Shown: positions 33,869 to 42,699, numbered from the stretch's first letter. The stretch is 64,000 bases of DNA from Clostridium sp. AM34-11AC (GCF_003435375.1 NZ_QWGL01000004.1:62001-126000); one strand, 5' to 3'. Numbers and translations: made by a program. Notes: a model not told the origin generated them from the letters alone.

Positions 33869-34756
33869 TTACTCCCATGTTGGAATGTAAGCGCCCTTGT
33901 AAGTCTCCTCGATCACTTTCGCAACTTCCGGTGTGCGGAAATAATCTACAACTTTCTTGTAAAGCTCATTGTCCTTGTCCGCTGTTCTCGCAACGATGAT
34001 GTTTACATACGGGTTGTCGCTTCCCTCTTCAACACTCTCAAGGAAGATCGAATCTTTCTCCGGGTTTAAACCGTTGTCAACCGCATGGCCGCCGTTGATG
34101 ACTGCCGCTGCGACGTCCGGAAGAAGGCTTGCTGTGTTTGCTGCCTCAACCTCTTTAATGTCAAGGTTTAACGGATTCTCTGTGATGTCCTTCTTCGTCG
34201 GTGTGTAACCAGCCTCCGGATCAACCTTGATGAGACCTGCGGACTCTAAGAGCTTTAACGCACGGCCGCCGTTTGTAGCATCGTTCGGGATCGCGATGAT
34301 ATCGCCGTCCTTGATCTCGGAAACGTCTTTGATCTTGTTGGAATAAAGTCCTAACGGAGCGATGATGGTCTCACCGATGATGGAAAGATCATATCCGTTG
34401 TTCTTGCAGTCATCCTCAAAATATGCAATATGCTGGAAAGAGTTTAAGTCGATCTCGCCGTCGTTTAATGCACGGTTCGGAAGCGGATAATCCGCGAACT
34501 TTACAAGTTCCAGATCAATATTCTCCTCAGCAAGCTTCTCAATGACCGGCTGCCACTGCTCATTGTTCTCGCCGACTACGCCGAGCTTGATCACCGTCTT
34601 CTCGCCGGATGCCGCTGTCGTATCTGCTGCCGCGGAACCTGCTGCTGTTGTGTCTGCTGCCGCTGCTGTTGTCTCTGCCTTCTGGCTGCTTCCGCATGCA
34701 GTTAAGGATAATGCTAAAACTGCTGCAGTACCAAGTGCTAAAATTCTTTTCTTCAT
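33869..34756 (-). CDS. metQ: Methionine ABC importer substrate-binding lipoprotein MetQ
   Basis: NlpA-family lipoprotein that binds methionine outside the membrane, 295 residues. Signal MKKRILALGTAAVLALSLTA with lipid Cys21, then an Ala/Thr-rich linker. The binding domain starts VIKLGVVGENNEQWQPVIEK and carries LNDGEIDLNSFQHIAYFED, the usual NlpA pattern. The start at 34756 has GGAGGAG 7 nt before it; longer in-frame starts lack a binding site and would precede the signal with charged residues. Last gene of the operon. Confidence 0.93.
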   Translation of the reverse strand: MKKRILALGTAAVLALSLTACGSSQKAETTAAAADTTAAGSAAADTTAASGEKTVIKLGVVGENNEQWQPVIEKLAEENIDLELVKFADYPLPNRALNDGEIDLNSFQHIAYFEDDCKNNGYDLSIIGETIIAPLGLYSNKIKDVSEIKDGDIIAIPNDATNGGRALKLLESAGLIKVDPEAGYTPTKKDITENPLNLDIKEVEAANTASLLPDVAAAVINGGHAVDNGLNPEKDSIFLESVEEGSDNPYVNIIVARTADKDNELYKKVVDYFRTPEVAKVIEETYKGAYIPTWE

Positions 34757-34935
34757 AATATGTCTCCTCCTAAACTGATTTGTCGCTGCCCGGTTCTGTC
34801 CGCATTCGCTGTACGGACCGGACAGTTCCATTCTATTGATACGGCTCAGAAAATTTCCGCGCCGCTTCAAGCTATATGATCGTTTCTTATGACCGGTATT
34901 GAAACATACCGACCGCCCAACAAGGGGATACCCTC

Positions 34936-35622
34936 TTAATGGGTCGTCTTTTTAATAACATAAGAACCTGTACTCTGAATGAGGCTTACCATAATCAGAA
35001 TGATGATCACAGTCACATATGTGACGTCTGTCTGTCCTCTGGAATGACCGTAACGGATCGCGAAGTCTCCGAGTCCGCCGCCGCCGACAGCACCTGCCAT
35101 CGCGGTAAGGCCTACCAGACTGATGAACGTGATCTGCATCGCGCGGACGATTCCCGGTACACTCTCCTTCAGATATACCCGGAAAATGATCTCCCAGGGA
35201 CTGTTCCCCATGCTTTCCGCCGCCTCGATCAGTCCGTAATCCACTTCAGCGAGCGCACTCTCGATCTGTCTCGTGAAAAACGGGACAGTACCGAAGATCA
35301 AAGGTAAGATCGCGCCCTTCGTACCGATGGCGGTTCCCACTACCATACGGGTCAGCGGGATCAGAGCTGTCAGAAGGATCACAAACGGAATCGAACGGAA
35401 AATATTTACCAGCTTGTCTAAAATATTGAAAACAACCTTGTTTTTTAAAACACCCTTCGGAGCGGTCGCCGTGAGGACAATTCCGAAGAAAAGTCCGAAT
35501 ACCATGGAGATTGCTCCTGATACGATCACCATGTAGATCGTCTGTCCAAAGCTTTCAAGAAGTTCATCCGGCTTCGACATGACATTTGGGATGATTGCAT
35601 TTAAAAAATCAGCCATTCTCAA
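34936..35622 (-). CDS. metI: Methionine ABC importer permease MetI
   Basis: Membrane permease of 228 residues with five to six helices. Contains NIFRSIPFVILLTALIPLTR and the EAA loop ALAEVDYGLIEAAESMGNSP, both typical of MetI. It overlaps the end of metN by 14 bp. 179 bp separate it from metQ. Confidence 0.93.
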   Translation of the reverse strand: MRMADFLNAIIPNVMSKPDELLESFGQTIYMVIVSGAISMVFGLFFGIVLTATAPKGVLKNKVVFNILDKLVNIFRSIPFVILLTALIPLTRMVVGTAIGTKGAILPLIFGTVPFFTRQIESALAEVDYGLIEAAESMGNSPWEIIFRVYLKESVPGIVRAMQITFISLVGLTAMAGAVGGGGLGDFAIRYGHSRGQTDVTYVTVIIILIMVSLIQSTGSYVIKKTTH

Positions 35623-36643
35623 TCACCTCCACTCCTACATTCTTTGCTTTCAGATATTCAACTGCACCCTCAATATCCTCTTTCCTGCCGCTGGCGATCG
35701 CTACGGTTCCGCCGATCGGCGCGTCCTGAACGATCTCCAGATCCGCAAAGATGATATTTAAGTTGATGTTGAACTTTCTGGAAGTCTCGGAAATCAATGC
35801 CTCCGATGTATTTTTCTTAATATAGTTCAACCGAAGGATCTTCTCGCCCGGCTTTAATTCTACAAGCGGTGACTTATCCTCGATCAGTTTTTCGATCTTC
35901 TGAAGGTTTGAGGTGGTGCGGATGAAATCTCTCGTGATACCAGCCTTCGGTGCCGCAAAGATCGAGAACACATCGCCTTCCTCAACAACATTTCCGTGCT
36001 CCATAACAGCAACCCTGTCACAGATCTCCTTGACAACTGCCATCTCGTGGGTAATGATCACGATAGTGATTCCAAGCTTCTTATTTAAATGCTTTAAGAG
36101 CTGTAAGATCGCCCCCGTAGTCTGCGGGTCCAGAGCGCTGGTGGCCTCATCGCAGAGAAGAACCTTCGGGTCATTCGCAAGGGCCCTTGCGATCGCGACT
36201 CTCTGTTTCTGTCCGCCGGAAAGCTGGCTCGGATACGCATTTTCCTTCTCTGCGATATCAACGAGCTCCAAAAGCTCCTTCACTTTCGCCTTAATCTGCT
36301 GTTTTGTAAGCCCGCTTCCCTTTAACGGGTAAGCGACATTCTCTCCTACCGTTCTGGAACGCATCAGGTTAAAGTGCTGGAAGATCATTCCGATCTTCTT
36401 TCTCGCCTCTCTCAATTCCTTTGCTGGAAGATCCGTGAGGACCTTTCCGTCTACGGTGACGGTTCCGCTCGTCGGTCTCTCAAGCAGGTTGATGCATCGC
36501 ACCAGTGTGGATTTTCCGGCTCCGGAGAATCCGATGATACCGAAGATCTCGCCGCTCTTGATATGGAGCGTTACATCGGAGACCGCGTGGACTTTATCCG
36601 CGCCGGTATCAAAGGTCTTTGTAATATGGTCTAACTGAATCAA
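35609..36643 (-). CDS. metN: Methionine ABC importer ATPase MetN
   Basis: Cytoplasmic ATPase of 344 residues. Walker A GFSGAGKSTLVR, signature LSGGQKQRVAIARAL, Walker B LLCDEATSALDPQTTG, and a C-terminal NIL/ACT-like domain (about 265-344) that senses methionine in this family. The start is the TTG at 36643, since AGGAGG lies 6 nt before it and the protein then begins MIQLDHITKTF like other MetN; the upstream ATG at 36676 lies before that ribosome binding site and is unlikely. Confidence 0.93.
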   Translation of the reverse strand: MIQLDHITKTFDTGADKVHAVSDVTLHIKSGEIFGIIGFSGAGKSTLVRCINLLERPTSGTVTVDGKVLTDLPAKELREARKKIGMIFQHFNLMRSRTVGENVAYPLKGSGLTKQQIKAKVKELLELVDIAEKENAYPSQLSGGQKQRVAIARALANDPKVLLCDEATSALDPQTTGAILQLLKHLNKKLGITIVIITHEMAVVKEICDRVAVMEHGNVVEEGDVFSIFAAPKAGITRDFIRTTSNLQKIEKLIEDKSPLVELKPGEKILRLNYIKKNTSEALISETSRKFNINLNIIFADLEIVQDAPIGGTVAIASGRKEDIEGAVEYLKAKNVGVEVIENG

Positions 36644-36656
36644 TTTTATCCTCCTA

Positions 36657-36675
36657 TGTACGTACCAGTCGTACA
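36657..36675 (-). promoter_or_regulatory. Inverted repeat just upstream of the metN ribosome binding site
   Basis: TGTACG-actggta-CGTACA in the leader, ending 1 bp before AGGAGG. It could be an operator or an RNA hairpin affecting initiation. No SAM riboswitch core is visible between here and 36860. Confidence 0.35.
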
Positions 36676-36869
36676 TTTTCTAATTTCTGTGTGTGCTAAT
36701 AAGATATCACGTTTTCACTGATCCGTCCAATACAGATAAGAAATAAGTCGTTATAGGTTTTTTCTATATCAGAGAGTCTTTTATGAATTTTTCCGGCTCT
36801 GACATTCATCTGTCTTTCTGTGGTGGTCATTTACCAGATTGAACCCTTTGATTTTCGATTGCATAAAAA

Positions 36870-36912
36870 GAATGTGCCTTTGGTGTAACAGGGAATTTCC
36901 TGTTACACCAAA
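36870..36912 (-). repeat. Dispersed element family A, short copy 3
   Basis: Perfect 14-bp stem TTTGGTGTAACAGG/CCTGTTACACCAAA with a 6-nt loop, then AAAGGCACATTC on the minus strand. It lacks the central GTCGC-GCGAC block of the long copies. It begins in the T-tract of the mrp terminator. Confidence 0.7.
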
Positions 36913-36941
36913 AATACGGGCAGCTATTGCCTTAGCTGCCC
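36908..36941 (-). terminator. Terminator of mrp
   Basis: Stem GGGCAGCT/AGCTGCCC followed by GTATTTTTGG on the minus strand, 30 bp past mrp. Confidence 0.8.
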
Positions 36942-36971
36942 TGTGTATCATACCTTATTTTTTTGCTTTTC

Positions 36972-37817
36972 CTAAGCTTCCTTCACTGCCTTCACCGCAT
37001 TGTCTAAGAAGTCTGCTTCTATATACTCTACCGTTCCCTCGTCGACAGCTTTCGCGATCGCCGGACGGATCGGGATCTGAGCGAGAACCGGAATTCCGTA
37101 TTCCTTTGCGACATCATCAATATGGCTCTCGCCGAATACGGAAATCTTCTTTCCGCAGTCCGGACATTCGAGGTAGCTCATATTCTCAACAAGACCGAGG
37201 ATCGGAACATTCATTTTCTTCGCCATGTTGACCGCTTTCTCAACGATCATGGAGACAAGCTCCTGCGGGGAGGTAACGATGATGATTCCATTGACAGGAA
37301 GAGACTGAAATACAGTAAGCGGCACATCGCCGGTTCCCGGAGGCATATCTACGAACATATAGTCGATATCCTGCCAGAGTGTCTCACTCCAGAACTGTTT
37401 CACTGCACCTGCGATCACCGGACCACGCCAGATCACCGGATCTGTCTCATTCTCCAGAAGCATATTGGAGGAGATCACCTCAACACCAGTGGAGGAAGTC
37501 GCCGGGACAAGGAGCTTTCCATCCGGAGTCACTGTCACGCCATCATGAATCCCAAAGGCTCTCGGGATCGACGGACCTGTGATATCCGCATCAAGGATTC
37601 CTACTCTCGCACCCGTCGCGCGCATGCGGCAGGCCATCAGGGATGTCACTAAGGATTTTCCGACACCGCCTTTCCCGCTGACAACGCCGATCACTTTCTT
37701 TACAGAGCTCGCCGGATTTAACTTCTCAAGGAAGCTCTGCGGCTCATTTGTTCTGCTTCCGCAGTTTGCAGTACAGCTTCCGCAGTCATGTGTACAATTT
37801 TCTGCTGTTTCGCTCAT
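36972..37817 (-). CDS. mrp: Mrp/NBP35-family Fe-S cluster carrier ATPase
   Basis: P-loop ATPase that carries and inserts [4Fe-4S] clusters, 281 residues from the chosen start. A Cys-rich N-terminus (CTHDCGSCTANCGSR) of the NBP35 type is followed by the deviant Walker A GVVSGKGGVGKSLVTSLMA, LDADITGPSIPRAFG, MFVDMPPGTGDVPLT, and the C-terminal CPDCGKK with the CxxC that bridges clusters in the dimer. I chose the ATG at 37817 because relatives start there; a GTG at 37838 with GGGAG before it is also possible. Confidence 0.9.
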   Translation of the reverse strand: MSETAENCTHDCGSCTANCGSRTNEPQSFLEKLNPASSVKKVIGVVSGKGGVGKSLVTSLMACRMRATGARVGILDADITGPSIPRAFGIHDGVTVTPDGKLLVPATSSTGVEVISSNMLLENETDPVIWRGPVIAGAVKQFWSETLWQDIDYMFVDMPPGTGDVPLTVFQSLPVNGIIIVTSPQELVSMIVEKAVNMAKKMNVPILGLVENMSYLECPDCGKKISVFGESHIDDVAKEYGIPVLAQIPIRPAIAKAVDEGTVEYIEADFLDNAVKAVKEA

Positions 37818-37931
37818 GATTCTCTCACTTTCTATCACTTATTCTCCCACCAGATCCTCTACCTGTGAGTTTGACGGGAGCCATGGCAGCCTGATGCTGC
37901 CACGTTGCTTATTTTTCTTTTTACGCTGTTC

Positions 37932-38195
37932 TTATTCCTTTAAACCTGTCTCGATCAGGTCACATACAGCCTCCAGGGCTTCTTTCTCGTCCGGGCCATC
38001 ACAATGTACTGTGATCTCATCGCCGCACCGGATCCCGGATGCCATTACGTTTAACACACTCTTCGCATTGATTTCTTTTTCTTTATAAAAAATCATCACT
38101 TTAGAATCGAACTTCATGGATGTCTGGCAGAGCAGTCCCGCCGGGCGAAGATGAAGACCTGTCGGGTTTACGACTGTAACTTTTCTTTCTACCAT
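37932..38195 (-). CDS. HPr-family phosphocarrier protein
   Basis: Small cytoplasmic protein (87 residues) that passes phosphate from PTS enzyme I to sugar-specific EIIA. The active His is in NPTGLHLRPAG; the regulatory Ser of HPr kinase is in NAKSVLNVMASG. Both are present, so it is HPr rather than a Crh protein, which lacks the His. No ptsI gene is adjacent, and it may be one of several HPr copies. AGGAGG precedes the ATG. Its leader of about 170 nt contains a complete copy of palindromic element B. Confidence 0.88.
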   Translation of the reverse strand: MVERKVTVVNPTGLHLRPAGLLCQTSMKFDSKVMIFYKEKEINAKSVLNVMASGIRCGDEITVHCDGPDEKEALEAVCDLIETGLKE

Positions 38196-38218
38196 AACCT
38201 GTTCCTCCTATTTTGTTT

Positions 38219-38367
38219 GTAAACATGTAACTATTCAGTACCTTCATAGTCACGAGCAAAAATCCATTCCAGATCAGCTTCGCTGATGGGATTTTTGCTT
38301 TCTATCCTATGTGTTCTTACGGTCAGCGCAGCATATGCGCAGACCTACTGAATAGTTACGTAAACAT
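38219..38367 (-). repeat. 133-bp palindromic element family B, copy 2, with 8-bp target-site-like repeats
   Basis: Element at 38227-38359: perfect 14-bp terminal inverted repeats GTAACTATTCAGTA / TACTGAATAGTTAC and an inner stem GCAAAAATCC/GGATTTTTGC. Directly outside lie identical 8-bp repeats GTAAACAT (38219-38226 and 38360-38367). It is inserted between the HPr promoter (38372-38400) and the HPr gene, so it is transcribed in the HPr leader. Confidence 0.85.
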
Positions 38368-38371
38368 TTTC

Positions 38372-38400
38372 ATTTTATACCACAAACCCCATGATGTCAA
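38372..38400 (-). promoter_or_regulatory. Sigma-A promoter of the HPr gene
   Basis: Minus strand TTGACA, 17-bp spacer, TAAAAT. Element B begins just after the expected transcription start. Confidence 0.75.
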
Positions 38401-38419
38401 CGAAACGCTCCGGAATGAT

Positions 38420-38448
38420 TTGACATTTTACAAAGCCCGGGATAAAAT
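38420..38448 (+). promoter_or_regulatory. Sigma-A promoter of the MBL hydrolase gene
   Basis: TTGACA, 17-bp spacer, TAAAAT on the plus strand, about 45 bp before the ATG. Its -35 is only 20 bp from that of the divergent HPr promoter. Confidence 0.8.
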
Positions 38449-38493
38449 CAAAACGATCTACCTTAAAAACCACGTTCAAGGAGTTCCCACGAA

Positions 38494-39498
38494 ATGAAAC
38501 TACTCGCTCCCAATCTATATAAAGTCATTCTCACCAATAAAGCCATGCGGACCTCATCGAGAAACCTCTATATTATAAAAGGAAATGGCCGCAGCCTCAT
38601 GATCGACACATCCTGGAAAGTTCCGGAGTGCCTGAATGAGATGGAACATGTCTTAAAAGAGCTTTCCATCGACTATCGGGATCTCGACATCTTTGTGACC
38701 CACAATCATGCAGATCACAGCGGATACATCTCCCTTTTCATAGAGCGCGGTGCCCGGGCCTTCATGAACCCCGTGGAGATCTCCGAATGTTCCGACCGCT
38801 ACCATCGTCTTTATGAGGACAACACCATGCGCCGCTCCTACACCAGAGAATGCGGAGTCACAAAAGAACTGGCTCCCGATGCCTGGCAGGAAATCAACAC
38901 CGGAGCTGACCAACTTGCAAGGGAAAACAATATTTCTTTTCATTTTCCCTTTACCCCCATTGCGCCGGGGGACACGCTCTCCTGCGGCGGCTATGATTTC
39001 GAGATCGTCCCCCTATACGGTCATACAGCCGGTCAGTGTGGGCTCGTGGAGAGGAAGAAAAAGCTTTTCTTCTGCGCTGATCAGGTGATCCTGGGGCTTA
39101 CTCCCATCGTCATCACATCAGGAAAAGACCAGCATCTCCTTGCTGAATACTTTGCATCCCTTAAAGCACTGGCTGCCGATTATGCCGGTTACCGTTTTCT
39201 CCCCGGACACTACGGAGAATTCACCGAGATCCGTGAGGAGACCTGCCGCATCATCGACGAATATGAGACACGCTGCACCCAGCTCCGGCTGGCTCTGGCA
39301 GAAAGCCGCCACCCCATGACTCTTTTAGAGCTTGATCAGGCGCTCTATGTCCAGCGCATGCAGACCTACCGCTATTCCTATCTTTTCTCCTATCTCAATA
39401 CATGGCCGAAACTCTTTTCCTGTCTGGACTGGCTGGCAGAGACAGGGTCGATCACCCGGACAGAGAAGGACGGGGTCTTATTCTGGTCTCTCCGCTGA
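38494..39498 (+). CDS. MBL-fold metallo-hydrolase
   Basis: Metallo-beta-lactamase-fold protein of 334 residues. The di-metal motif THNHADHSG (HxHxDH) is near residue 70, with later ligands expected at GHTAGQCG (His), FCADQVI (Asp) and LPGHYGEF (His). The C-terminal 90 residues are helical and probably a lid or dimer part. Members hydrolyse thioesters, lactones, nucleic acids or other esters; nothing here fixes the substrate. AAGGAG lies 10 nt before the ATG. Its 3' end overlaps the converging queH gene by 21 bp. Confidence 0.85.
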   Translation: MKLLAPNLYKVILTNKAMRTSSRNLYIIKGNGRSLMIDTSWKVPECLNEMEHVLKELSIDYRDLDIFVTHNHADHSGYISLFIERGARAFMNPVEISECSDRYHRLYEDNTMRRSYTRECGVTKELAPDAWQEINTGADQLARENNISFHFPFTPIAPGDTLSCGGYDFEIVPLYGHTAGQCGLVERKKKLFFCADQVILGLTPIVITSGKDQHLLAEYFASLKALAADYAGYRFLPGHYGEFTEIREETCRIIDEYETRCTQLRLALAESRHPMTLLELDQALYVQRMQTYRYSYLFSYLNTWPKLFSCLDWLAETGSITRTEKDGVLFWSLR

Positions 39499-40140
39499 GC
39501 GCGCCTCCGACTCCCTCTTTGAGAACACGCAGCCACAGTAATTCTGACGATAGAGCGCGTGTTCTCTGGAAAGCTCCGTGGATCTTTTATATCCGTTTCT
39601 CTTCTTGAAATCTGATGACAGAAACTCCACACCATACTCGCGTCCCATCTCTTCCCCGATCCGGTTTAACCGCTCCGCGTCCTTTAGGGGGCTGATCGTA
39701 AGCGTCGTCGTAAAGAAATCGAAGTACCCGGCTTTTGCCTCTCTCGCCGCCTCGGAGAGACGGAGTTTAAAGCACTCCGTACATCTTGCGCCGCCTTCCG
39801 GCTCCTGCTCGAGCCCTTTTGCCGCTGCATAGAAATCGTCGGGCACATAGGTTCCTGCCACAAAATGGATCGGGTGGCGGTCTGTCTCCTGTTCCCACTC
39901 TCCATTGAATTCCCGGATCAGACGTTCCTGCTCCGATGTCCGCTCCTCGTACTCTGATGGCGGATAAATATTCGGGTTATAATAAAATACCGTGATCTCA
40001 AAATATCTGGAAAGATATTCCAGAACATAACTGCTGCAGGGCGCACAGCAGCTGTGTAGAAATAAAGTGGGAACCTTTCCCTCTTTCTGCAGTTCTTCCA
40101 GTTTTTTATCTAATTCCTTCTGATAATTTCTCTTATTCAT
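39478..40140 (-). CDS. queH: Epoxyqueuosine reductase QueH
   Basis: Last step of queuosine tRNA modification (reduction of epoxyqueuosine), the non-cobalamin alternative to QueG. 220 residues. Cysteine motifs match QueH: LHSCCAPCSSYVLEYL near the start, ARCTECFKLRL in the middle, and QNYCGCVFS near the end, which together would hold an Fe-S cluster and active-site Cys. YYNPNIYPPSEYEER is the family segment after the first motif. No other queuosine gene is near. Confidence 0.9.
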   Translation of the reverse strand: MNKRNYQKELDKKLEELQKEGKVPTLFLHSCCAPCSSYVLEYLSRYFEITVFYYNPNIYPPSEYEERTSEQERLIREFNGEWEQETDRHPIHFVAGTYVPDDFYAAAKGLEQEPEGGARCTECFKLRLSEAAREAKAGYFDFFTTTLTISPLKDAERLNRIGEEMGREYGVEFLSSDFKKRNGYKRSTELSREHALYRQNYCGCVFSKRESEARSAERPE

Positions 40141-40268
40141 ATGATCTCCCGGCAGGCTATGCTGCCCCGATGCTTCAATCCCCTGTGTCTCCTTCTGTCT
40201 CAGCCTTCTGCCCGGTTGCCGTCACCGGCACTTCACCATTACAGGATACCGGCAAAAAGACCGCAACG

Positions 40269-40299
40269 GAAAAAGGCAGCCGGATCTTCTCCCGCTGCC
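40269..40299 (-). terminator. Terminator of rpoD
   Basis: Stem GGCAGC..GG/CC..GCTGCC with one mismatch and five T after it on the minus strand, about 70 bp past rpoD. Confidence 0.8.
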
Positions 40300-40370
40300 T
40301 GCATTTCTATTTTCACCGAATCCGTTCAGTCTGCCCCCAACGATCCGCTTCCAATATCCTTTTCCCGGTC

Positions 40371-41495
40371 TTACAGGAAATCCCGGATCCGTTTGCTGCG
40401 GACCGGATTTCTGAGCTTTCTCAATGCTTTCGCCTCGATCTGGCGGATACGCTCTCTCGTTACGTTGAACTCTTTTCCAACTTCTTCCAGAGTTCTCGGA
40501 TGTCCGTCTTCAAGACCGAATCGAAGAACGATGACCTGACGTTCTCTCTCTTTGAGATCACCAAGTAATGCGTCGATGTGCTCACGTAACATTACGGATT
40601 CCACGTTTCCTTCCGGAGTCACCGCGTTGCTGTCCGCAACGAAATCGCCGAGGTTGGAATCGTCCTCCTCACCGATCGGAGTCTCTAAGGATGCTGGCTC
40701 TCTCGCAATCTGCATGATCTCCATCACCTTGTCCTCAGACATCTCGAGCGCTTCCGCAAGTTCTGTCACGGACGGCTCATAACCAAGTTCCAGAGTCAGC
40801 TTTCTCTGCATCTTTGACATCTTGTTAATCGTCTCTACCATATGCACCGGAACACGGATCGTTCTCGCCTGATCCGCAAGGGCTCTTGTCACGGACTGGC
40901 GGATCCACCAGGTCGCATATGTACTTAACTTATATCCTTTTGTATAATCGAACTTCTCAACACCCTTGATCAGACCAAGGTTTCCTTCCTGTACAAGATC
41001 CAGGAAACTCATTCCACGTCCAGTGTAACGCTTTGCGATACTTACGACGAGACGAAGGTTTGCCTCGATCAGACGCTCTTTTGCAGACTCATCTCCCTCT
41101 GCCTTTCTCTTCGCGAGACGAAGCTCCTCATCCGCGGAAAGAAGCGGCACGGTACCGATCTCCTTTAAGTACATGCGGACCGGATCCTCTGTTCCGATAC
41201 CTTCCAGAAGATCGATGGCGTCTAAGTCAATGTCCTCTCCGTCCTTGTCCTCACGGTAGTCATCATCCAGATCATCCAGAAGCATGGAATCATCCGCAAG
41301 CATTGCGTCATCAATTACCGGCACAACGTCGATATTGCTGTGCTCTAAGTAATTATAAATTTCATCCATCTGCTCCGGTCCGAGGTTATCTCCGGCAAAA
41401 AAGTCGTTGATCTCCGTCGCGTCAAGTGCGTTCTGTTTTGACTTGCCCAGTGCGACAAGTTTCTTAAGTTTGTCTAAAAATACTTCTTTTTCCAC
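40371..41495 (-). CDS. rpoD: Primary RNA polymerase sigma factor RpoD/SigA
   Basis: Housekeeping sigma factor, 374 residues. Region 1.1 at the N-terminus ([20 protein letters not shown]), region 1.2 [20 protein letters not shown], region 2 with [20 protein letters not shown] and [20 protein letters not shown], region 4.2 HTH with [20 protein letters not shown]. Start is the GTG at 41495: AAAGGA lies 9 nt upstream, while the ATG-equivalent frame start at 41528 lies before that site. A perfect-spacing promoter is directly upstream. dnaG, the usual neighbour, is absent. Confidence 0.96.
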   Translation of the reverse strand: MEKEVFLDKLKKLVALGKSKQNALDATEINDFFAGDNLGPEQMDEIYNYLEHSNIDVVPVIDDAMLADDSMLLDDLDDDYREDKDGEDIDLDAIDLLEGIGTEDPVRMYLKEIGTVPLLSADEELRLAKRKAEGDESAKERLIEANLRLVVSIAKRYTGRGMSFLDLVQEGNLGLIKGVEKFDYTKGYKLSTYATWWIRQSVTRALADQARTIRVPVHMVETINKMSKMQRKLTLELGYEPSVTELAEALEMSEDKVMEIMQIAREPASLETPIGEEDDSNLGDFVADSNAVTPEGNVESVMLREHIDALLGDLKERERQVIVLRFGLEDGHPRTLEEVGKEFNVTRERIRQIEAKALRKLRNPVRSKRIRDFL

Positions 41496-41546
41496 TGAAT
41501 AACGTCCTTTCAGGTTGGGGCTGCTCAAACTGCTCCACGATAGTTC

Positions 41547-41575
41547 ATTATATACTATCCAGTGACAATTTTCAA
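41547..41575 (-). promoter_or_regulatory. Sigma-A promoter of rpoD
   Basis: TTGAAA, 17-bp spacer, TATAAT on the minus strand, about 50 bp before the rpoD start. Confidence 0.85.
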
Positions 41576-41626
41576 TGCTTTTCTACGCCTTTTTTGTTGA
41601 ATTTTAACATTTTATTAGCACTTTTT

Positions 41627-41662
41627 GTAATTATTCAGCAGGTCTGCGCACTTGCCGCCCCT
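41627..41662 (+). repeat. Truncated copy 3 of palindromic element family B
   Basis: 36 bp beginning GTAATTATTCAGCAGGTCTG match the left end of copies 1 and 2, then similarity stops one base before the stop codon of the lipid kinase gene (41664). Confidence 0.65.
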
Positions 41663-41663
41663 G

Positions 41664-42599
41664 TCATCCCGCCGTCTTCTCCTCCTGCTTCTCCGGCTCC
41701 GGGCTGCAGCTTAAGGTCACTGCTTCCTTCACATTCTCGATCTTTGCCTCAGTAACCGATCCGCCAAACTCACCGTCGAGGACCCACGGGATCTCTTCCT
41801 TGGCGGTGACCGTAAACTTTGAAGATTTCACGCGGATCACGTCCTTATTTTCCTGTTCCGGGAACAGAAGCAGACCACTTATAATATTCGGAAGATCCGC
41901 CGGAGTCTTCGGTGTCCGGATAAACACGCCCTCAAACAGGCCGTCATGGAAGGAAACATCCTTCGGCGCAAGTCCTCTGAAGCCTCCGACACTTGTGGTG
42001 TTCGTCACCATTCCGAAAACGAACTCTCCATCCGTCTCACCGTCATCCCATGTCAAATGCATCCTGTAGGATTTGAGATTTCCCAGTGCCTTGATGGACT
42101 CCAGGATATATGCCTGATGCCCAAGAACGTTCTTGATGTCCTGGGGCGTGCTGTACGACACTTCCGTGAAAGCGCCAAATGCGGCGATATAAACAAAATA
42201 CCGCTCATCCCCAAATTTTCCGATGTCGACGCCGTAGGACTTTCCGCTCACCACATCCTGCGCCGCCTTCGTGAGATTCGCCGGAATCTTTAAGCTTCTC
42301 GCGAAATCATTCGTGGAACCTGCCGGGAGATATCCGATCTCCGGGCGTTTTTCCAGCCTCATGATGCCGGAGATCACGCTGTTCAGCGTTCCATCCCCGC
42401 CGCTGCAGACGAAAAGTTCCACATCCTTACCGTATTCCTCGGCAATCTTCGCCGCATCCCCCGGTTCCTGGGTCACATAGACAGAGGGCAGATAGCCTGC
42501 TCCACAGAAAATCCCGAGAATATCGGACAACTGGTTCTTGATGGCTTCCTTCCCGGAACGGGGATTAAAAACAAATAACATTTTTTTCATTTTCATCAT
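41664..42599 (-). CDS. Diacylglycerol/lipid kinase family protein (DagK/YegS-like)
   Basis: Cytoplasmic lipid kinase of 311 residues. It begins with the nucleotide-binding part LFVFNPRSGKEAIKNQL and carries the catalytic glycine-rich motif VCSGGDGTLNSVISGIM and YLPAGSTNDFARSLKIP, all diagnostic. The C-terminal half is the beta-sandwich domain (GFRGLAPKDVSFHDGLFEG). It phosphorylates diacylglycerol or a related lipid for phospholipid recycling. I use the ATG at 42599 (GGAG 7 nt upstream), not the GTG at 42605. The end EKTAG abuts a truncated family-B repeat. Confidence 0.9.
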   Translation of the reverse strand: MMKMKKMLFVFNPRSGKEAIKNQLSDILGIFCGAGYLPSVYVTQEPGDAAKIAEEYGKDVELFVCSGGDGTLNSVISGIMRLEKRPEIGYLPAGSTNDFARSLKIPANLTKAAQDVVSGKSYGVDIGKFGDERYFVYIAAFGAFTEVSYSTPQDIKNVLGHQAYILESIKALGNLKSYRMHLTWDDGETDGEFVFGMVTNTTSVGGFRGLAPKDVSFHDGLFEGVFIRTPKTPADLPNIISGLLLFPEQENKDVIRVKSSKFTVTAKEEIPWVLDGEFGGSVTEAKIENVKEAVTLSCSPEPEKQEEKTAG

Positions 42600-42699
42600 G
42601 AACACGCTCCATAAAAGACGCCCTTATGCGCCATAATACTAACAAATGTCAATACTTTCTATTTCTAATATGGGACACTGACAGATGCATCGGTACTAC

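Noticed and set aside
37880..37905. Hairpin between the HPr and mrp genes as a terminator
   Set aside because: GTGGCAGC/GCTGCCAT-type stem exists, but no T-tract follows on either strand.
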